Origin: Desulfovibrio sp. DV
Lineage (GTDB): Bacteria; Desulfobacterota; Desulfovibrionia; Desulfovibrionales; Desulfovibrionaceae
Direction: 5' to 3'
Length of the DNA stretch: 49,807 bases
NCBI RefSeq assembly: GCF_001936595.1
Contig: NZ_MLBG01000018.1
Coordinates: 1 to 49,807, forward strand
Below the pieces are notes generated by a model. It saw only the letters and a program-made list of their open reading frames with translations, was not told the origin of the DNA and did not search any database. This document shows positions 24,909 through 35,180 of this stretch, one piece after another (position 1 is the stretch's first letter; each line of letters opens with the position of its first letter). The translations under genes and the position numbers were made by a program.

Positions 24909-27389
24909 TCATCTGGCGGCAATACGCTCGAGGGCCGCATCGAGTTCGTTCATATCGATGGGCTTTGGCACATAGTCGTCAAAGCCGGCTTCGAGCATAC
25001 GCTCGCGGTAGCCCTTGATGGCATGGGCGGTCAGGGCCACCACGGGCGTTGCGGCAGTGTCGCCGAAGGTTTCGACGTCGCGCAGGCGCCTGAGCGTTTC
25101 CAGGCCGCTTAAGCCCGGCATCTCGACATCCATAAGGACACAGTGAAAGGGTGTGGTGGCCAACAGATCCAGGGCGGCCTGGCCGGAGTCGACAGCGGTG
25201 ACCGCATGGCCGCGCCGTTCCAGCAACCGCTTGGCCACGAGCTGGTTGATGAGATTGTCCTCCACCAGCAAAATGGACAGCGGGGACAACGCCTGCGGGT
25301 GCTTTGCCCGGGCCGGCGCGGTCTGGGCCGGCTCGGGCTGGGCCGGCGGCATTTCGAACACCGCGGTAAAAAAGAAGGTGCTGCCCAGGTCCGGTTCGGA
25401 TTCGACCCAGATCCGCCCGCCCATGAGCTTGACGAGATTGCTGCTGATCGACAACCCCAGGCCCGTGCCGCCGGCCCCGCGATTGAGGCTGGCGTCGAGC
25501 TGGGTGAAATATTCGAAGATGCGCCCGTGTTTGTCGCGGGGGATGCCCATGCCGTCGTCGGCCACGGAGAAAAGCAGGGTCATCGACGGCGTTCCGGGTT
25601 CGGGCACGGCGCAGTGGATGGCCGGGGCGGGCTGGACGAGCACCCGCACCGTGCCGTTCTTGGTGAATTTAAGCCCGTTGGAGACGAGGTTGGCCACGAT
25701 CTGGGCCAGCCGGCCGGGGTCGCCGATGAGGGTCTCTGGCACGTCCGGGGCCACGGTCATGGTCAGACTGTTGCCATGGCGGGCGGCCAGCCCGCTGTAG
25801 AGGCGCTGGCACACGCCCATGGTGTCGCGCAGGGCAAATGGGGTGTGGCCAAGCTCCATCCTTCCTGCTTCTATACGGGAAAAGTCAAGAATATCGTTGA
25901 TAATTTCCAGCAGATTGACGGCGGACTGGCGGGCCAGATCGAGGTAGTCGCGCTGCTCCGGGGTCAGTTCCGTGGACATGGCCAGTTCGACCATGCCCAT
26001 GATGCCGTTCATGGGGGTGCGGATTTCATGGCTCATGGTGGCCAGGAACTGGGACTTGGTGCGGTTGGCGGCTTCGGCCGCCTCCATGGCCCGGGTGAGC
26101 CGCTCGCGGGTGCGCATCAGCTCGGTGACGTCAACCATGGCTTCGATGATGCTGGACGTGCCGGGCAGACGGCTGGCGGTCTTGTACATGATCCGATCGC
26201 CGTTTAAGGTCTTTATGGCGCATTCCCGTTCGCGCACCACGCCCGAGGCGGCGTTTAACACCGGACAGATGTCCTTGTTGCACAGGTAGTCCTTGCAGGA
26301 CAGTCCCCGGGCACTGGGACCGAACAGGCGCTCGGCCGCCGGATTCTGGTATTCAAGGATGCGGTCCCCGCTGTCGGTCAGGCGCACCTTGACGATGGGG
26401 ATGGGGGCGCTATTAAGGACCAGTTCCAGGTCGCGCCGGCTCTGGACGCTTTCGGTGACGTCAAGGACCAGTCCCTGGACGGCACTGACCTGTCCGGAGG
26501 CGTCGCGGCTAAACTGGATGCGGTCGGTCACATGGCGGATCTGGCCGTTTTGCGTCACGATGCGGTAGTCCAGGGCAAAGGCGTCGCGGCCGGAGGCGGC
26601 GTAGTCGCGCATGGCGGCCTCGACCCGCTGCCGGTCTTCGGGGTGGATCAGGCTTTTGGGCGAGCGGGCTCCGGAGAGCAGGGCGTCGCGGGAAAATCCG
26701 AACCGGGCGATGTTCGAGGAGACGTAGGACACCGGCCCGGGTTCGCCGTCTGCGACCGGATAGCGGATGAGATAGGCCGGGCTGGCCTCCAGGATAAGGC
26801 TGGCCTGGCGCATGGCGTCGTCGGCCTCGCAGCGGACGCTGACATCGGCGACCATCATGCGCAGGGTTCGTCCGGGTTGGTCCGGGTTGGAGCCGGTCCA
26901 CGGTTCCGTGGTCAGTTCGGCGGTGAAGCGGCTGCCGTCGCGCCGGGTCAGGCGCACTTCCAGGGTCTGGGGGCAATTGGCCTCCAGGGTCCGGCTGAGG
27001 CTTGTGTGAAAGGCGCTCTGGTCCGAGCGGGCCACGCGCACGACAAAGGGCTTGCCGACGAGCTCGCTGCGGGCGATGCCGAGCATGGCCGACCCCTTGA
27101 GGTTGGCTTCGAGGATGACGCCCCGGGGGTCAAGGGTGAAGTAGCCGGCCGGAGCAAAGTCGTAGAGATTGGCGTAGCGGTCGCGGGTCTCGGCCAGTTC
27201 GGCCTGGGTGCGGCGCAATTCATCGTTTTGCAGTTCCAGCTCGATCTGGTTGACCCGGAGTTCATGGATAAGCCGGGCCATGTCCGCCACGGACAACTGG
27301 CCCAGCTCCGAGGCTGGCGACTGGGCAATGAGGGACTCGGCCTTGCGGCGCAGGTCGGCGGTCATCACATCGGCGGCGGGGTCTTTCAT
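24909..27389 (-). CDS. PAS-containing hybrid sensor histidine kinase/response regulator
   Basis: 826 residues, no clear transmembrane segment, so probably cytoplasmic. A coiled N-terminus (about 1-75) leads into three PAS-type segments; the last contains a cysteine-rich stretch [18 protein letters not shown]. HisKA has [13 protein letters not shown] with His near residue 454, then HATPase with [12 protein letters not shown] and [11 protein letters not shown]-terminal receiver has its Asp near 753 in [13 protein letters not shown] and Lys in YVPKPID. It precedes the OmpR-type system and could feed it, but phosphotransfer between them is unproven. Confidence 0.92.
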   Translation of the reverse strand: MKDPAADVMTADLRRKAESLIAQSPASELGQLSVADMARLIHELRVNQIELELQNDELRRTQAELAETRDRYANLYDFAPAGYFTLDPRGVILEANLKGSAMLGIARSELVGKPFVVRVARSDQSAFHTSLSRTLEANCPQTLEVRLTRRDGSRFTAELTTEPWTGSNPDQPGRTLRMMVADVSVRCEADDAMRQASLILEASPAYLIRYPVADGEPGPVSYVSSNIARFGFSRDALLSGARSPKSLIHPEDRQRVEAAMRDYAASGRDAFALDYRIVTQNGQIRHVTDRIQFSRDASGQVSAVQGLVLDVTESVQSRRDLELVLNSAPIPIVKVRLTDSGDRILEYQNPAAERLFGPSARGLSCKDYLCNKDICPVLNAASGVVRERECAIKTLNGDRIMYKTASRLPGTSSIIEAMVDVTELMRTRERLTRAMEAAEAANRTKSQFLATMSHEIRTPMNGIMGMVELAMSTELTPEQRDYLDLARQSAVNLLEIINDILDFSRIEAGRMELGHTPFALRDTMGVCQRLYSGLAARHGNSLTMTVAPDVPETLIGDPGRLAQIVANLVSNGLKFTKNGTVRVLVQPAPAIHCAVPEPGTPSMTLLFSVADDGMGIPRDKHGRIFEYFTQLDASLNRGAGGTGLGLSISSNLVKLMGGRIWVESEPDLGSTFFFTAVFEMPPAQPEPAQTAPARAKHPQALSPLSILLVEDNLINQLVAKRLLERRGHAVTAVDSGQAALDLLATTPFHCVLMDVEMPGLSGLETLRRLRDVETFGDTAATPVVALTAHAIKGYRERMLEAGFDDYVPKPIDMNELDAALERIAAR

Positions 27390-27657
27390 AATCGGACTTC
27401 CAGGGGGGCTGGGGCCGGGAATCCCCCGGCGAGCTGCACTCGCCTAGGCTATATGTCAACAGGCGCAGCTTGGAAAGGGGGCGGGCCGCCCCGTGTTTTG
27501 CGGGGGAGGCCGGGCCGGGAAAACGGCGTTTGGGGCTGCTGTGGCGGCGGCTGTCGCCGCGCGGGCGGTTTCTTTTTGGGCGCATTGCGGGTATGGCCGG
27601 AAAGCGCGTATGCTGCACACCATGCCCGGCCCGTTTGGCCGGGAGCAAGGAGCCGAT

Positions 27658-28947
27658 ATGGATGGTCATGGGAAGGGTGTTTTCTGTCGTTTTGGCCTGT
27701 CATGGTCGGGTGTTGTCGTTGTGGCCGGCTGCCTGCTGGTGCTGGGCCTGGCGGCGGGGACGGCGCTGGCCCAGAAGGCCGGGCCCCTGACCTTTGGCGT
27801 TTTGTTGCCGGCAACCGGGCCTCTGGCCGAGTCGGGCAAGACCTCCCGGGTCGCCCTGGATATGGCCCAGGCCGACATCAACGCCTACATGGCCGCCTCA
27901 AACCAGGGCGGACAAGCCACATTTCTTTTTGAGAACACGGGCAGCAGCCCTGAACAGGCCCTGGAAAAACTCAAATCCCTGGCCGGCCGGGGCGTTCGGG
28001 TGGTCATCGGTCCCTTCTCCGATGACGAAGCCGAGGCCTGTCTGGAATTTGCCGACAAAAACAATATCCTGCTCATCAGCCAGGGCAGTTCCGGGCCGTT
28101 TTTATCCAAAAAAGGCGACAACCTTTTCCGCCTCTCGCCGTCGGACACCTATCAGGCCGAGGCGGTCACCGGGCTCATGCGCCAGGAAGGGGCCACGGCC
28201 ATTGTGCCCTTGTGGCGCGGCGACCGGTTTGGCGACGATATGACGGTGCACGTCAAGGCGCGGTTCAAGCAGCTTGGCGGCGAGGCCCTGCCGGGCAGCC
28301 GCTATGCCCCGGACCGCAAGGATTTCACGCCCATCCTGGATGATCTGGCCAAGCAGGTCGGACAGGCCCAGCGCAGCGGCAAGGCCCCCAAGGTGGCCAT
28401 CTACTACGTCGGCGGCGAGGAGGTCGTGCCCATTTTGAAGGCCGCGGCCAAGCGGCCCGAACTGGCCGGGCTTGGCTGGTACGGTTCCAGCGCCACGGCC
28501 ATGCTCGACGCCATTGCCAAGGACCCGGAGAGCGCGGCCGCGGCCATGAAGGTCCGGCTGACCAGCCCGCGCTACGGCGAGGGCGGGGCCAATGTCTACG
28601 GGCAGGTGGAGCGGCGCATCCAGGAGAAGACCGACACCTTCCCCGACACCCAGAGCGTGGTGGCCTACGATGCGGCCTGGGCGGCCTTTTTCACGGCCCA
28701 GTCGGTGGGCGGGGCCACGGATTTCGCCCGGTTCAAGCAGGGGTTCGTGACGACCTGCGAGCGCATGTACGGGGCAACGGGCTGGCTGGCCTTAAACGAG
28801 CACGGCGATCGCCGCGAGGACTGGGATTTCGATTTCTGGGTGCTTAAAAACGACGGCGGCAAGTATTTCTGGGAGAAATCCGCCCGCTACCAGTTCGAGC
28901 CGGGCACGGCCAAGGAACTCTTCATCAGTTCCGGCCAGACGAAGTAG
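27658..28947 (+). CDS. Leu/Ile/Val-type periplasmic substrate-binding protein
   Basis: 429 residues from ATG 27658 with GCAAGGAG upstream. A signal peptide (hydrophobic VVVVAGCLLVLGLAAG, then TALAQ) is followed by a type I periplasmic binding fold: LTFGVLLPATGPLAESGK, VVIGPFSDDEAEA, ISQGSSGPFLSKKG, and APDRKDFTPILDDL. These proteins bind branched-chain amino acids, amides or similar ligands. No permease or ATPase gene is adjacent, so it may be a stand-alone receptor or serve a distant ABC transporter. It is divergent from the hybrid kinase gene. Confidence 0.85.
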   Translation: MDGHGKGVFCRFGLSWSGVVVVAGCLLVLGLAAGTALAQKAGPLTFGVLLPATGPLAESGKTSRVALDMAQADINAYMAASNQGGQATFLFENTGSSPEQALEKLKSLAGRGVRVVIGPFSDDEAEACLEFADKNNILLISQGSSGPFLSKKGDNLFRLSPSDTYQAEAVTGLMRQEGATAIVPLWRGDRFGDDMTVHVKARFKQLGGEALPGSRYAPDRKDFTPILDDLAKQVGQAQRSGKAPKVAIYYVGGEEVVPILKAAAKRPELAGLGWYGSSATAMLDAIAKDPESAAAAMKVRLTSPRYGEGGANVYGQVERRIQEKTDTFPDTQSVVAYDAAWAAFFTAQSVGGATDFARFKQGFVTTCERMYGATGWLALNEHGDRREDWDFDFWVLKNDGGKYFWEKSARYQFEPGTAKELFISSGQTK

Positions 28948-28966
28948 CCGGGACACGCCATTGGCC

Positions 28967-29006
28967 AAAAAAACGGCCCGCGTAAGGAGACTTATGCGGG
29001 CCGTTT
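28967..29006. terminator. Bidirectional terminator between convergent genes
   Basis: AAACGGCCCGC (28971-28981) pairs with 28996-29006, extended inward by GTAAG/CTTAT. Seven A residues at 28967-28973 give a strong U tract on the minus strand; the plus strand has only three T residues. Confidence 0.85.
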
Positions 29007-29012
29007 GACGTG

Positions 29013-31199
29013 TCAGCCTGCGACGTCCATATCCAGGCGCAAAGTCACGTACACGGCCGTGCCCTGGCCCGGACGGCTGTCCATGCAGATGGAGCCGCCC
29101 ATGAGCGCCACCAGCCGGCGGGTGATGGCCAGACCCAGGCCCAGGCCGCCGAAGCGGCGGGTGGATGAGCCGTCCTCCTGGGTGAACGGTTCGAAAATGT
29201 ACTCGAGCTTGGCATCCGTCACACCCATGCCGGTATCGGAAATAACCAGCAGCAGTTGCCAGGTCTTGCCCACGGCCTGGCCGCCCAGGTACAGGGCTGC
29301 CTCGCCGCCCATGGTGAAGCGCACGGCATTGCCGAGCAGGTTGGCCAGCACCTGGGCCAGACGCGTCTGGTCGCCGACCAGGGCGGTCGGCACCTGCGGC
29401 GACACATCCACGAGCAGGGCCACGCCCTTGGTCCGGGCCGTATCGGCAAAACGGGCGGCCACGTCCATGGCCAGCAGCCCCGGACTAAAGGGCTGGCGGC
29501 GCAGGATGACCCGGTCGGCCTCCAGGCTGGCGTAATCGAGCATGGCCGCAATGACCTCAAGCATGGTCTGGCCCGATTTGAGGGCCTGTCCCACGCCGGC
29601 CAGGGATTGGGGCGGCAGGGGCAGGGCCTGGACGTGTTCGAGCATGCCCAGCATGATGTTGAGCGGTGTGCGCAGTTCATGGGACAGCACGGCCAGAAAT
29701 TCGGTCTTGGCCCGGCTGACGGCCTCGGCCGCCTTGCGCGCCCGGGTGAGGTCCTCGGCCCGCTTGCGTTCGGTGACGTCCATGGCCAGACAGACCACAC
29801 CCTCGTCGTCCTCGCCCGGACCGCGCAAGAGGGCCAGGGACACCAGCACCGGCACCGTGCGCCCGCCTTTGCCGTAAAGCGTCTTTTCCAGGCCCGTCAG
29901 GCCGCCGGCGGCCAGCAGGTCCTGGATCGGGGCCGATTCCAGGAACGCGCCCAGGGGATCGTCCGGGGCAAACAGACGCGCGGCCTGCATTCCCAGGATT
30001 TCGTCCTCGTCGTAGCCCAGGATGAGGCAGCCGGCCCGGTTGCACAGCGTCACCCGGCCCTGCCGGTCCACCACCCACAAGGCTTCGTTGACGTTGGATA
30101 AAATCCGTTCCAGGGATTCCTTGGCCTGGGTGAGCCCCTGGCGCGAGGCCGCCAGGCCCTGGATCATGGTGTTAAAGGCGGCCCCAAGCTCCCGGGTTTC
30201 GGAAGGGCCGGTGGTCGGGGCGCGTACGGTCAGGTCGCCGGCCGAGACGGCCCGGGCCGTCTCGGCCAGTCGGGCCAGGGGGCGCGAGAGCCCGCGCGTC
30301 CACAACAAGGCCCCCAGAAACGCGACAAAGGCCGCAGCCGCGGCCACAACCATGGCCAGCAGCCGCAACCGGGCCATCTCCGCGTCGATGACCAGCTGGC
30401 GCGGCAGCACCACCAGGATCGACAGGCCGTGCAAGCCCACCGGGGCCGCACCGATTAGGCTTGGCAGGCCGTCAAACAGGTCGTCGACGACCTGCTCGCC
30501 GCCCGCGGCCAAAGCACCGGCCACGGGCGTGGTCTCGGCCACCTGGACCTGGCTGCCGTCCGGGGAATCCACCGACAGCAACATGCCGTTGCCGTCGACC
30601 AGCACGGCATAGCCGCCATGCTCCAGGTGCAGCTCGGTGACCGACCGGGCAATTGCCGCCACGGGCAGGGCGGCCAAAAACACCCCCAGAGGCTGACCAA
30701 AGGGGGTCCGGTGGGCCAGGGCCAGCACCAGCCAGGCCGGCGTGCCGTCACCGCTTGGGCGCAGGGCGGAAACAACCGTATCCGGCTTGGCCAGGGCGTC
30801 TTTGACGAGCGGGTCCTGGGTCAAGGCCTTGGTCCTGTCGGTATACCCCGAGCCGGCGGCCGCATATTCCTGGACCCCTTGTTCATTGACATAGGCCAGG
30901 GAGGTAAAGAGCCCCCGGTAGCGGTCGAACAGGGCCTGCAGGATATGGTAGTCGTGGCTGATGGCAAAGCGTTCCAGGCTTTGGCTGCTGACCAGGAGCT
31001 TCAAGTGCGTTTCGCCCTGGTTGGCGGCCAGGGCGGTTTCCCGGGCCAGCCCGGAGGCCAGCAGGCGGACCTTCTCCTGTTCCTTGCGCTCCAGGATGTT
31101 GGCGGCCAGATGAAACATCCCGCCGCCAAGGGCCAGGGTCAAGAGGGCCACCAACGTCATCTGGCCCATGAGGACTTGGGTTTTGATGGAGCGCAGCAT
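29013..31199 (-). CDS. Membrane sensor histidine kinase with Cache-like, HAMP and PAS domains
   Basis: 728 residues from ATG 31199, which overlaps the stop of the PstS-like gene as TGATG. TM1 (VALLTLALGGGMFHLAANI) is followed by a periplasmic Cache-like sensor of about 230 residues, TM2 near 280-305, HAMP, a PAS domain (ILSNVNEALWVVDRQGRV), and HisKA with LSHELRTPLNIMLGM near residue 505. HATPase follows with LANLLGNAVRFT, DTGMGV and GGLGLGLAI. It has no receiver, so it needs a separate regulator. Co-encoding with a periplasmic binding protein suggests that protein presents the ligand. Confidence 0.92.
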   Translation of the reverse strand: MLRSIKTQVLMGQMTLVALLTLALGGGMFHLAANILERKEQEKVRLLASGLARETALAANQGETHLKLLVSSQSLERFAISHDYHILQALFDRYRGLFTSLAYVNEQGVQEYAAAGSGYTDRTKALTQDPLVKDALAKPDTVVSALRPSGDGTPAWLVLALAHRTPFGQPLGVFLAALPVAAIARSVTELHLEHGGYAVLVDGNGMLLSVDSPDGSQVQVAETTPVAGALAAGGEQVVDDLFDGLPSLIGAAPVGLHGLSILVVLPRQLVIDAEMARLRLLAMVVAAAAAFVAFLGALLWTRGLSRPLARLAETARAVSAGDLTVRAPTTGPSETRELGAAFNTMIQGLAASRQGLTQAKESLERILSNVNEALWVVDRQGRVTLCNRAGCLILGYDEDEILGMQAARLFAPDDPLGAFLESAPIQDLLAAGGLTGLEKTLYGKGGRTVPVLVSLALLRGPGEDDEGVVCLAMDVTERKRAEDLTRARKAAEAVSRAKTEFLAVLSHELRTPLNIMLGMLEHVQALPLPPQSLAGVGQALKSGQTMLEVIAAMLDYASLEADRVILRRQPFSPGLLAMDVAARFADTARTKGVALLVDVSPQVPTALVGDQTRLAQVLANLLGNAVRFTMGGEAALYLGGQAVGKTWQLLLVISDTGMGVTDAKLEYIFEPFTQEDGSSTRRFGGLGLGLAITRRLVALMGGSICMDSRPGQGTAVYVTLRLDMDVAG

Positions 31200-32041
31200 C
31201 AGGGCGCAGCAGGTTTGCCGAGCATGGGCAGACAACCCAGGCGGGTCATGAGGGACAAGGAATCGGGGCTGGCCAGGGCCTTGAGGAACCGGGCGGCGGC
31301 CGGCGACAGGGGCGGTTTGTAGGCCAGGGCCAGGGCGATGGTCAGGGGGTAGCTTCCCCGAGCGAGATTTTCCAGGCTGGGAGCCACGCCGTCAAGGGCC
31401 AGGGGAACGAGGGGCGTGGCGGTTGTGGCTGACAGGGAAAAGTAGCCGATGGCCCCGGGCTGGCCGGTGACCAGACTGACGGCTTCGGGCGTGGTGTAGG
31501 CGATGGCCTGGTCCTGGCAGCCTGTGGCTTCAAAACCGGGGATGGCGGCGTTTATAAGTATCCGGGCCGCTTCCGGCGTTTCCCGGCAGACCCGGCCGAT
31601 GGGCAGGGGAGGGCCGCCGAGTTGGGACCAGTCCCGGACGTCCCCGGAAAAAATGGCCAGGGCCTGGGCTGCGGTCAGGCCCGAAATCCCGGTCACCGAG
31701 GGATGGACGGCAAAGGCCACCGGAACCTTGGCAAAGACGATCTCGGTCAGTCCCCCGGCGATTTCATCCTCGCGCAGGGGCCGGGCCGTGCGGGCCAGTT
31801 CGGCCTTGCCGGCCAGGACGGAGCGGATGCCGCCGGTGGTGCCCACGGATTCCGGCACTTCGACCCGGATGTCGGGATTGTCCTGCATGAAGCGTTTGGC
31901 CAGGATGCGCAGCAGGTCCTGGCTGTCGCCGGTGCCGGCGATGGTGAGCGTGGCCGGATCGGCGGCGGCCAGGGTCGGCAGGCCGAGCAGGGCGGCCAGG
32001 AGCAGGCCGAGGCCCAGACGGGTGAAAAAACCAGCGTGCAT
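31199..32041 (-). CDS. PstS-like periplasmic binding protein coupled to a sensor kinase
   Basis: 280 residues with a clear signal peptide (LGLGLLLAALLGLPTLAAA). The mature part opens LTIAGTGDSQDLLRILAKRF and has VPESVGTTGGIRSVLAGKAELARTARPL, the type II PBP pattern of PstS-like phosphate-binding proteins. No Pst permease gene is present. The stop overlaps the kinase ATG. I infer a sensing role for phosphate or another oxyanion; transport is the less likely alternative. Confidence 0.82.
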   Translation of the reverse strand: MHAGFFTRLGLGLLLAALLGLPTLAAADPATLTIAGTGDSQDLLRILAKRFMQDNPDIRVEVPESVGTTGGIRSVLAGKAELARTARPLREDEIAGGLTEIVFAKVPVAFAVHPSVTGISGLTAAQALAIFSGDVRDWSQLGGPPLPIGRVCRETPEAARILINAAIPGFEATGCQDQAIAYTTPEAVSLVTGQPGAIGYFSLSATTATPLVPLALDGVAPSLENLARGSYPLTIALALAYKPPLSPAAARFLKALASPDSLSLMTRLGCLPMLGKPAAP

Positions 32042-32053
32042 GGAGACTCCGGT

Positions 32054-32467
32054 TCAGGGCTGTCCGGGGGGGCGTTCCAGGACGGCGCGTATGGTCGTAA
32101 GCAGCCACCAGATGGCTGCTGTGGCGGCCAGGGTAAACAAGGCGATGCGCAGGCGTTCGGCGGTCAGGCCGGCCAGGGCTGCATTGTGGCGGGCTTCGAT
32201 GGCCGTAACATTGAAACGCGGGCCGAACCGGGCCGTGAAATCAGCCACCAGCCGTTGGTACGGGCCGTCGAGGTCGTCGCCCTCGACGGCAAAGGTGGGC
32301 AGAAACGTCTTGTCCACGGCATTGGCCGTCAAAAGGGCCATCCGATAGCGCTGCTCGGCCAGTCTGGCCGGGGTGGGCCAGTCGTGGGCGGCGGCTGCCG
32401 CAGCCACGACCAGCCACAGCAAGGCGCAGGCCGGATACAGCCGGCGGGTTGGACGGCTTTTGGTCAT
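32054..32467 (-). CDS. Small exported protein with C-terminal membrane anchor, unknown function
   Basis: 137 residues. Residues about 11-27 form a signal peptide or first TM (ACALLWLVVAAAAAA). The middle is soluble and periplasmic, including FAVEGDDLDGPYQRLVADFTARFG. Residues about 106-127 (IALFTLAATAAIWWLL) form a TM. I do not recognise a family. Its ATG overlaps the rnr stop (ATGA), and the PstS-like gene starts 13 bases after its stop, so it belongs to the same transcript and may be part of the sensing module. Confidence 0.75.
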   Translation of the reverse strand: MTKSRPTRRLYPACALLWLVVAAAAAAHDWPTPARLAEQRYRMALLTANAVDKTFLPTFAVEGDDLDGPYQRLVADFTARFGPRFNVTAIEARHNAALAGLTAERLRIALFTLAATAAIWWLLTTIRAVLERPPGQP

Positions 32468-34686
32468 CGTCTCCGTCTTCTGCTTTTACGCTTGGCCGGG
32501 GCCGCTTCGGTTGGCGAGGCCTGGCCGCCTTCGATCAGGGACAGGTCCACGGACAGACGGCCGAGGTCCACGCCGGCAAGCTCCACCTCAACCGGCTGGC
32601 CGAGGCGGAAACGCCGCCCGGTGCGCTCACCCAGCAGCTCGTGGCGTTCCGGGATGAACTTGTAGTAGTCGTCGGACAGGCTCGACAGGCGCACCATGCC
32701 CTCGGCCATGACCTCTTTGAGTTCCACCCAGAAGCCGAAGTCGGCAATGGAGCCGATGACGCCGGTAAAGGACCGGCCGACCTTGTCGGACAAAAAGAGC
32801 ACGGTGACGCGCTTTAGGATCTCGCGTTCGGCTTCCATGGCCACCCGCTCGCGGCGGCTGATGTGCTCGGCCACCTTGGGCAGCTTGGCCACGAGCTTTT
32901 GCGAGGCCGGTTTGCCGGCAATGGCCGTCTTCATCGACCGGTGGACCACCAGATCGGCGTAGCGGCGAATGGGCGAGGTGAAGTGGCAGTAGCAGGTGGA
33001 GGCCAGACCGAAGTGCCCGTCGTTTTTGGGCGAATAGGAGGCCTGCATCATGGTGCGCAGGGCCATCCGGCTGACCAGGAAGTCGATGTCCGAGCCTGCC
33101 GCCTCGCGAAGGACGGTGGCCAGATCACCGGGGCCGGGGGTGGCCGGCAGTTTCGTGGCCATGTCGGTGGTGCCGAGCAGCTTGAAAAAGCCTTCGAGCT
33201 TGGCCGGGTCCGGCTCGGGGTGGACGCGGTAGAGCACCGGGGCCTCGCGTTCGGTCAGGAAGCGGGCCACGGCCTCGTTGGCCGCGATCATGAATTCCTC
33301 GACGATCTGGTGGCCGAAGTGGCGGGATTTGGGCCGGATGTCCTCGGCTTCGCCCTGGAGATTGAAGAGAATCTCCGGCTCGGGCAGATCGAAGTCAAGG
33401 TTGCCCCGGGCGGCGCGCACGGCATTGATGGCCCGGGCCAGACTCTCGGCCGTCTCCATCATGGGCAGCACCTTGCCGATGGCGGCGCGCTCGGCCTCGT
33501 CCCCGAGCATCAGCGCCCGGTTGACCTGGGAATAGGTCAGCCGGGCCTTGCTCTCGATGACGGCGGTGTAAAAATCCGTGCGTCCGGGAATGCCCTTGGC
33601 CGTAAAGTCGATCTCGGCCACCATGGCCAGACGCGGCACATGGGGGTTTAGGCTGCATAGCCCGTTGGAGATGCGCTCGGGCAGCATGGGCTCGACGGAC
33701 TGTGGGAAATAATACGAGTTACCGCGCTCCAGGGCTTCCTTGTCCAGGGCGCTGCCCTCGGGCACGTAATGGGACACGTCGGCGATGGCCACCCACAGGG
33801 TGAAGGCCGGGCCGCGTTTCTTGACGTAGATGGCGTCGTCGAAGTCCCGGGCCTTGACCCCGTCGATGGTGACGAAGTCGAGGTGGCGCAGATCCTTGCG
33901 GTTGGCGAAATCGGCCTCGCCGGGCTGGTCCGGCAGGGCCTCGGCTTCAAGCAGGACCTTGGGCGGAAAGGGGCCGGGAATGGAGTGGTTGAGTTTGACC
34001 AGACGTTCCTGGACGGCAATGTCGCCCTGGGCACCGAGCAGTTGCAGGCCCCGGCCGGAATAAAGCTTGTATTCGAGCTTCTCGTCCACCGCGACGTTGA
34101 TGATGTCCTCGGCCTGGGGGGTCGGGTCTTCCGGGGTGGGGGGCAGGTAGTCCACCATGAAGCTCATGGTGTGGCGGGGGTCGGTCGGGAGGCACAGGAA
34201 CAGGTCCGGGGCCATGCGTTTGATCACCCGGCAGGGCAGGGTGGTGACGCCGCGTTCGATGACGCGGGCCACGCGGCCTTCGTGGTTTTTGTCCTTGCGT
34301 TCCCGGGTGACGGCGGCCACGACCCGGTCGCCGTGCCAGGCATCGCCGATGTCTTTGGGATGAATGAAAATATCTTTGCGGCGTTTGTCTTCGGGCAACA
34401 CATAGCCCACGCCGGAACGGCTTATTTCCAAAACGCCCGTGACCAGGCGCATACTTTCGACCAGTCCGAATCCCCGCTGGACCCGGATGATTTTACCGGC
34501 TTCCTGAAGTGCCTCAAGAACGGTGAACAGTTCGTGCATCTGGGCGCGCGGTGCGCCAAGCTGGCGCAATACATCCTTTTCAGCCAGGGGCTTGCCGCTT
34601 TCGCGGAATACCCGAACCACGGCAGCGGCATCGATGCCGGTACCCGGGGCCTTTTTGGAGTTTCCTTTTCTTCTTCTCGGTGTCAT
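32464..34686 (-). CDS. rnr: Ribonuclease R (3'-5' exoribonuclease)
   Basis: 740 residues in the RNase II/R layout: a helix-turn-helix-like N-terminus, cold-shock OB folds (GVGYVLPEDKRRKDIFIHPKD), the RNB catalytic domain with VTIDGVKARDFDDAI near residue 275 carrying the metal-binding Asp residues, and a C-terminal S1 domain (FTGVIGSIADFGFWVEL). The tail is basic (KRKSRRRRR), as in RNase R rather than RNase II. It degrades structured RNA in the 3'-5' direction. It leads a four-gene minus-strand set with overlapping or close junctions into signalling genes, an unusual partnership. Confidence 0.95.
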   Translation of the reverse strand: MTPRRRKGNSKKAPGTGIDAAAVVRVFRESGKPLAEKDVLRQLGAPRAQMHELFTVLEALQEAGKIIRVQRGFGLVESMRLVTGVLEISRSGVGYVLPEDKRRKDIFIHPKDIGDAWHGDRVVAAVTRERKDKNHEGRVARVIERGVTTLPCRVIKRMAPDLFLCLPTDPRHTMSFMVDYLPPTPEDPTPQAEDIINVAVDEKLEYKLYSGRGLQLLGAQGDIAVQERLVKLNHSIPGPFPPKVLLEAEALPDQPGEADFANRKDLRHLDFVTIDGVKARDFDDAIYVKKRGPAFTLWVAIADVSHYVPEGSALDKEALERGNSYYFPQSVEPMLPERISNGLCSLNPHVPRLAMVAEIDFTAKGIPGRTDFYTAVIESKARLTYSQVNRALMLGDEAERAAIGKVLPMMETAESLARAINAVRAARGNLDFDLPEPEILFNLQGEAEDIRPKSRHFGHQIVEEFMIAANEAVARFLTEREAPVLYRVHPEPDPAKLEGFFKLLGTTDMATKLPATPGPGDLATVLREAAGSDIDFLVSRMALRTMMQASYSPKNDGHFGLASTCYCHFTSPIRRYADLVVHRSMKTAIAGKPASQKLVAKLPKVAEHISRRERVAMEAEREILKRVTVLFLSDKVGRSFTGVIGSIADFGFWVELKEVMAEGMVRLSSLSDDYYKFIPERHELLGERTGRRFRLGQPVEVELAGVDLGRLSVDLSLIEGGQASPTEAAPAKRKSRRRRR

Positions 34687-34811
34687 GCGTCCTCCCGCGT
34701 TGCGCGCTTCCAGTCATGTATCCCCCTGGCGTCCGTCGCACAAGCCCGATGGCCCGTTGCAGCCGTTTTTGGGGCATGATACCCGGGCATCGAAAAGCCG
34801 AAGGAGGGGCC

Positions 34812-35180
34812 ATGGACGCGTTTGCCTGTCGCCTGCTGGGTGAAATCCGCTATCCCGAAGACTATTCGTTTGAGCGTGTGGCTGCGATAGAGTCTGAGGC
34901 CGCAGCGGTGCTGGAAGAGGCCCTGTCCGGGCTTGGGGTGACACGGGTGGAAGTGGTGCCCGGTCCGGAGGCGCTGCATTTCGAGGTTTTTTGCGACGCC
35001 TGCTCGCCCGAAGAGGGGGCGGTGGTGTGCGAGGCGCTCATGCCGCTTGCCGACGACGGCCCGCTTGGCCGGATCGTGGTGCTGCGTCTGGCCGACGAAC
35101 CGATGACCGTTTTTTATTTTTGCGGTGAAAATCTCGACGAAGTGACGGTGGAGCGGCCAAGCTGCGGCATGGTCAACTGA
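34812..35180 (+). CDS. Hypothetical acidic protein
   Basis: 122 residues from ATG 34812 with a strong AAGGAGGGG ribosome site. The protein is acidic, with no signal peptide or TM. Visible pieces are DYSFERVAAIESEAAAVLEEAL, ALHFEVFCDACSPEEG and MTVFYFCGENLDEVTVE. No family was recognised. The 125-base divergent spacer with rnr shows no clear promoter hexamers. Its stop overlaps the convergent metallopeptidase gene by eight bases. Confidence 0.75.
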   Translation: MDAFACRLLGEIRYPEDYSFERVAAIESEAAAVLEEALSGLGVTRVEVVPGPEALHFEVFCDACSPEEGAVVCEALMPLADDGPLGRIVVLRLADEPMTVFYFCGENLDEVTVERPSCGMVN

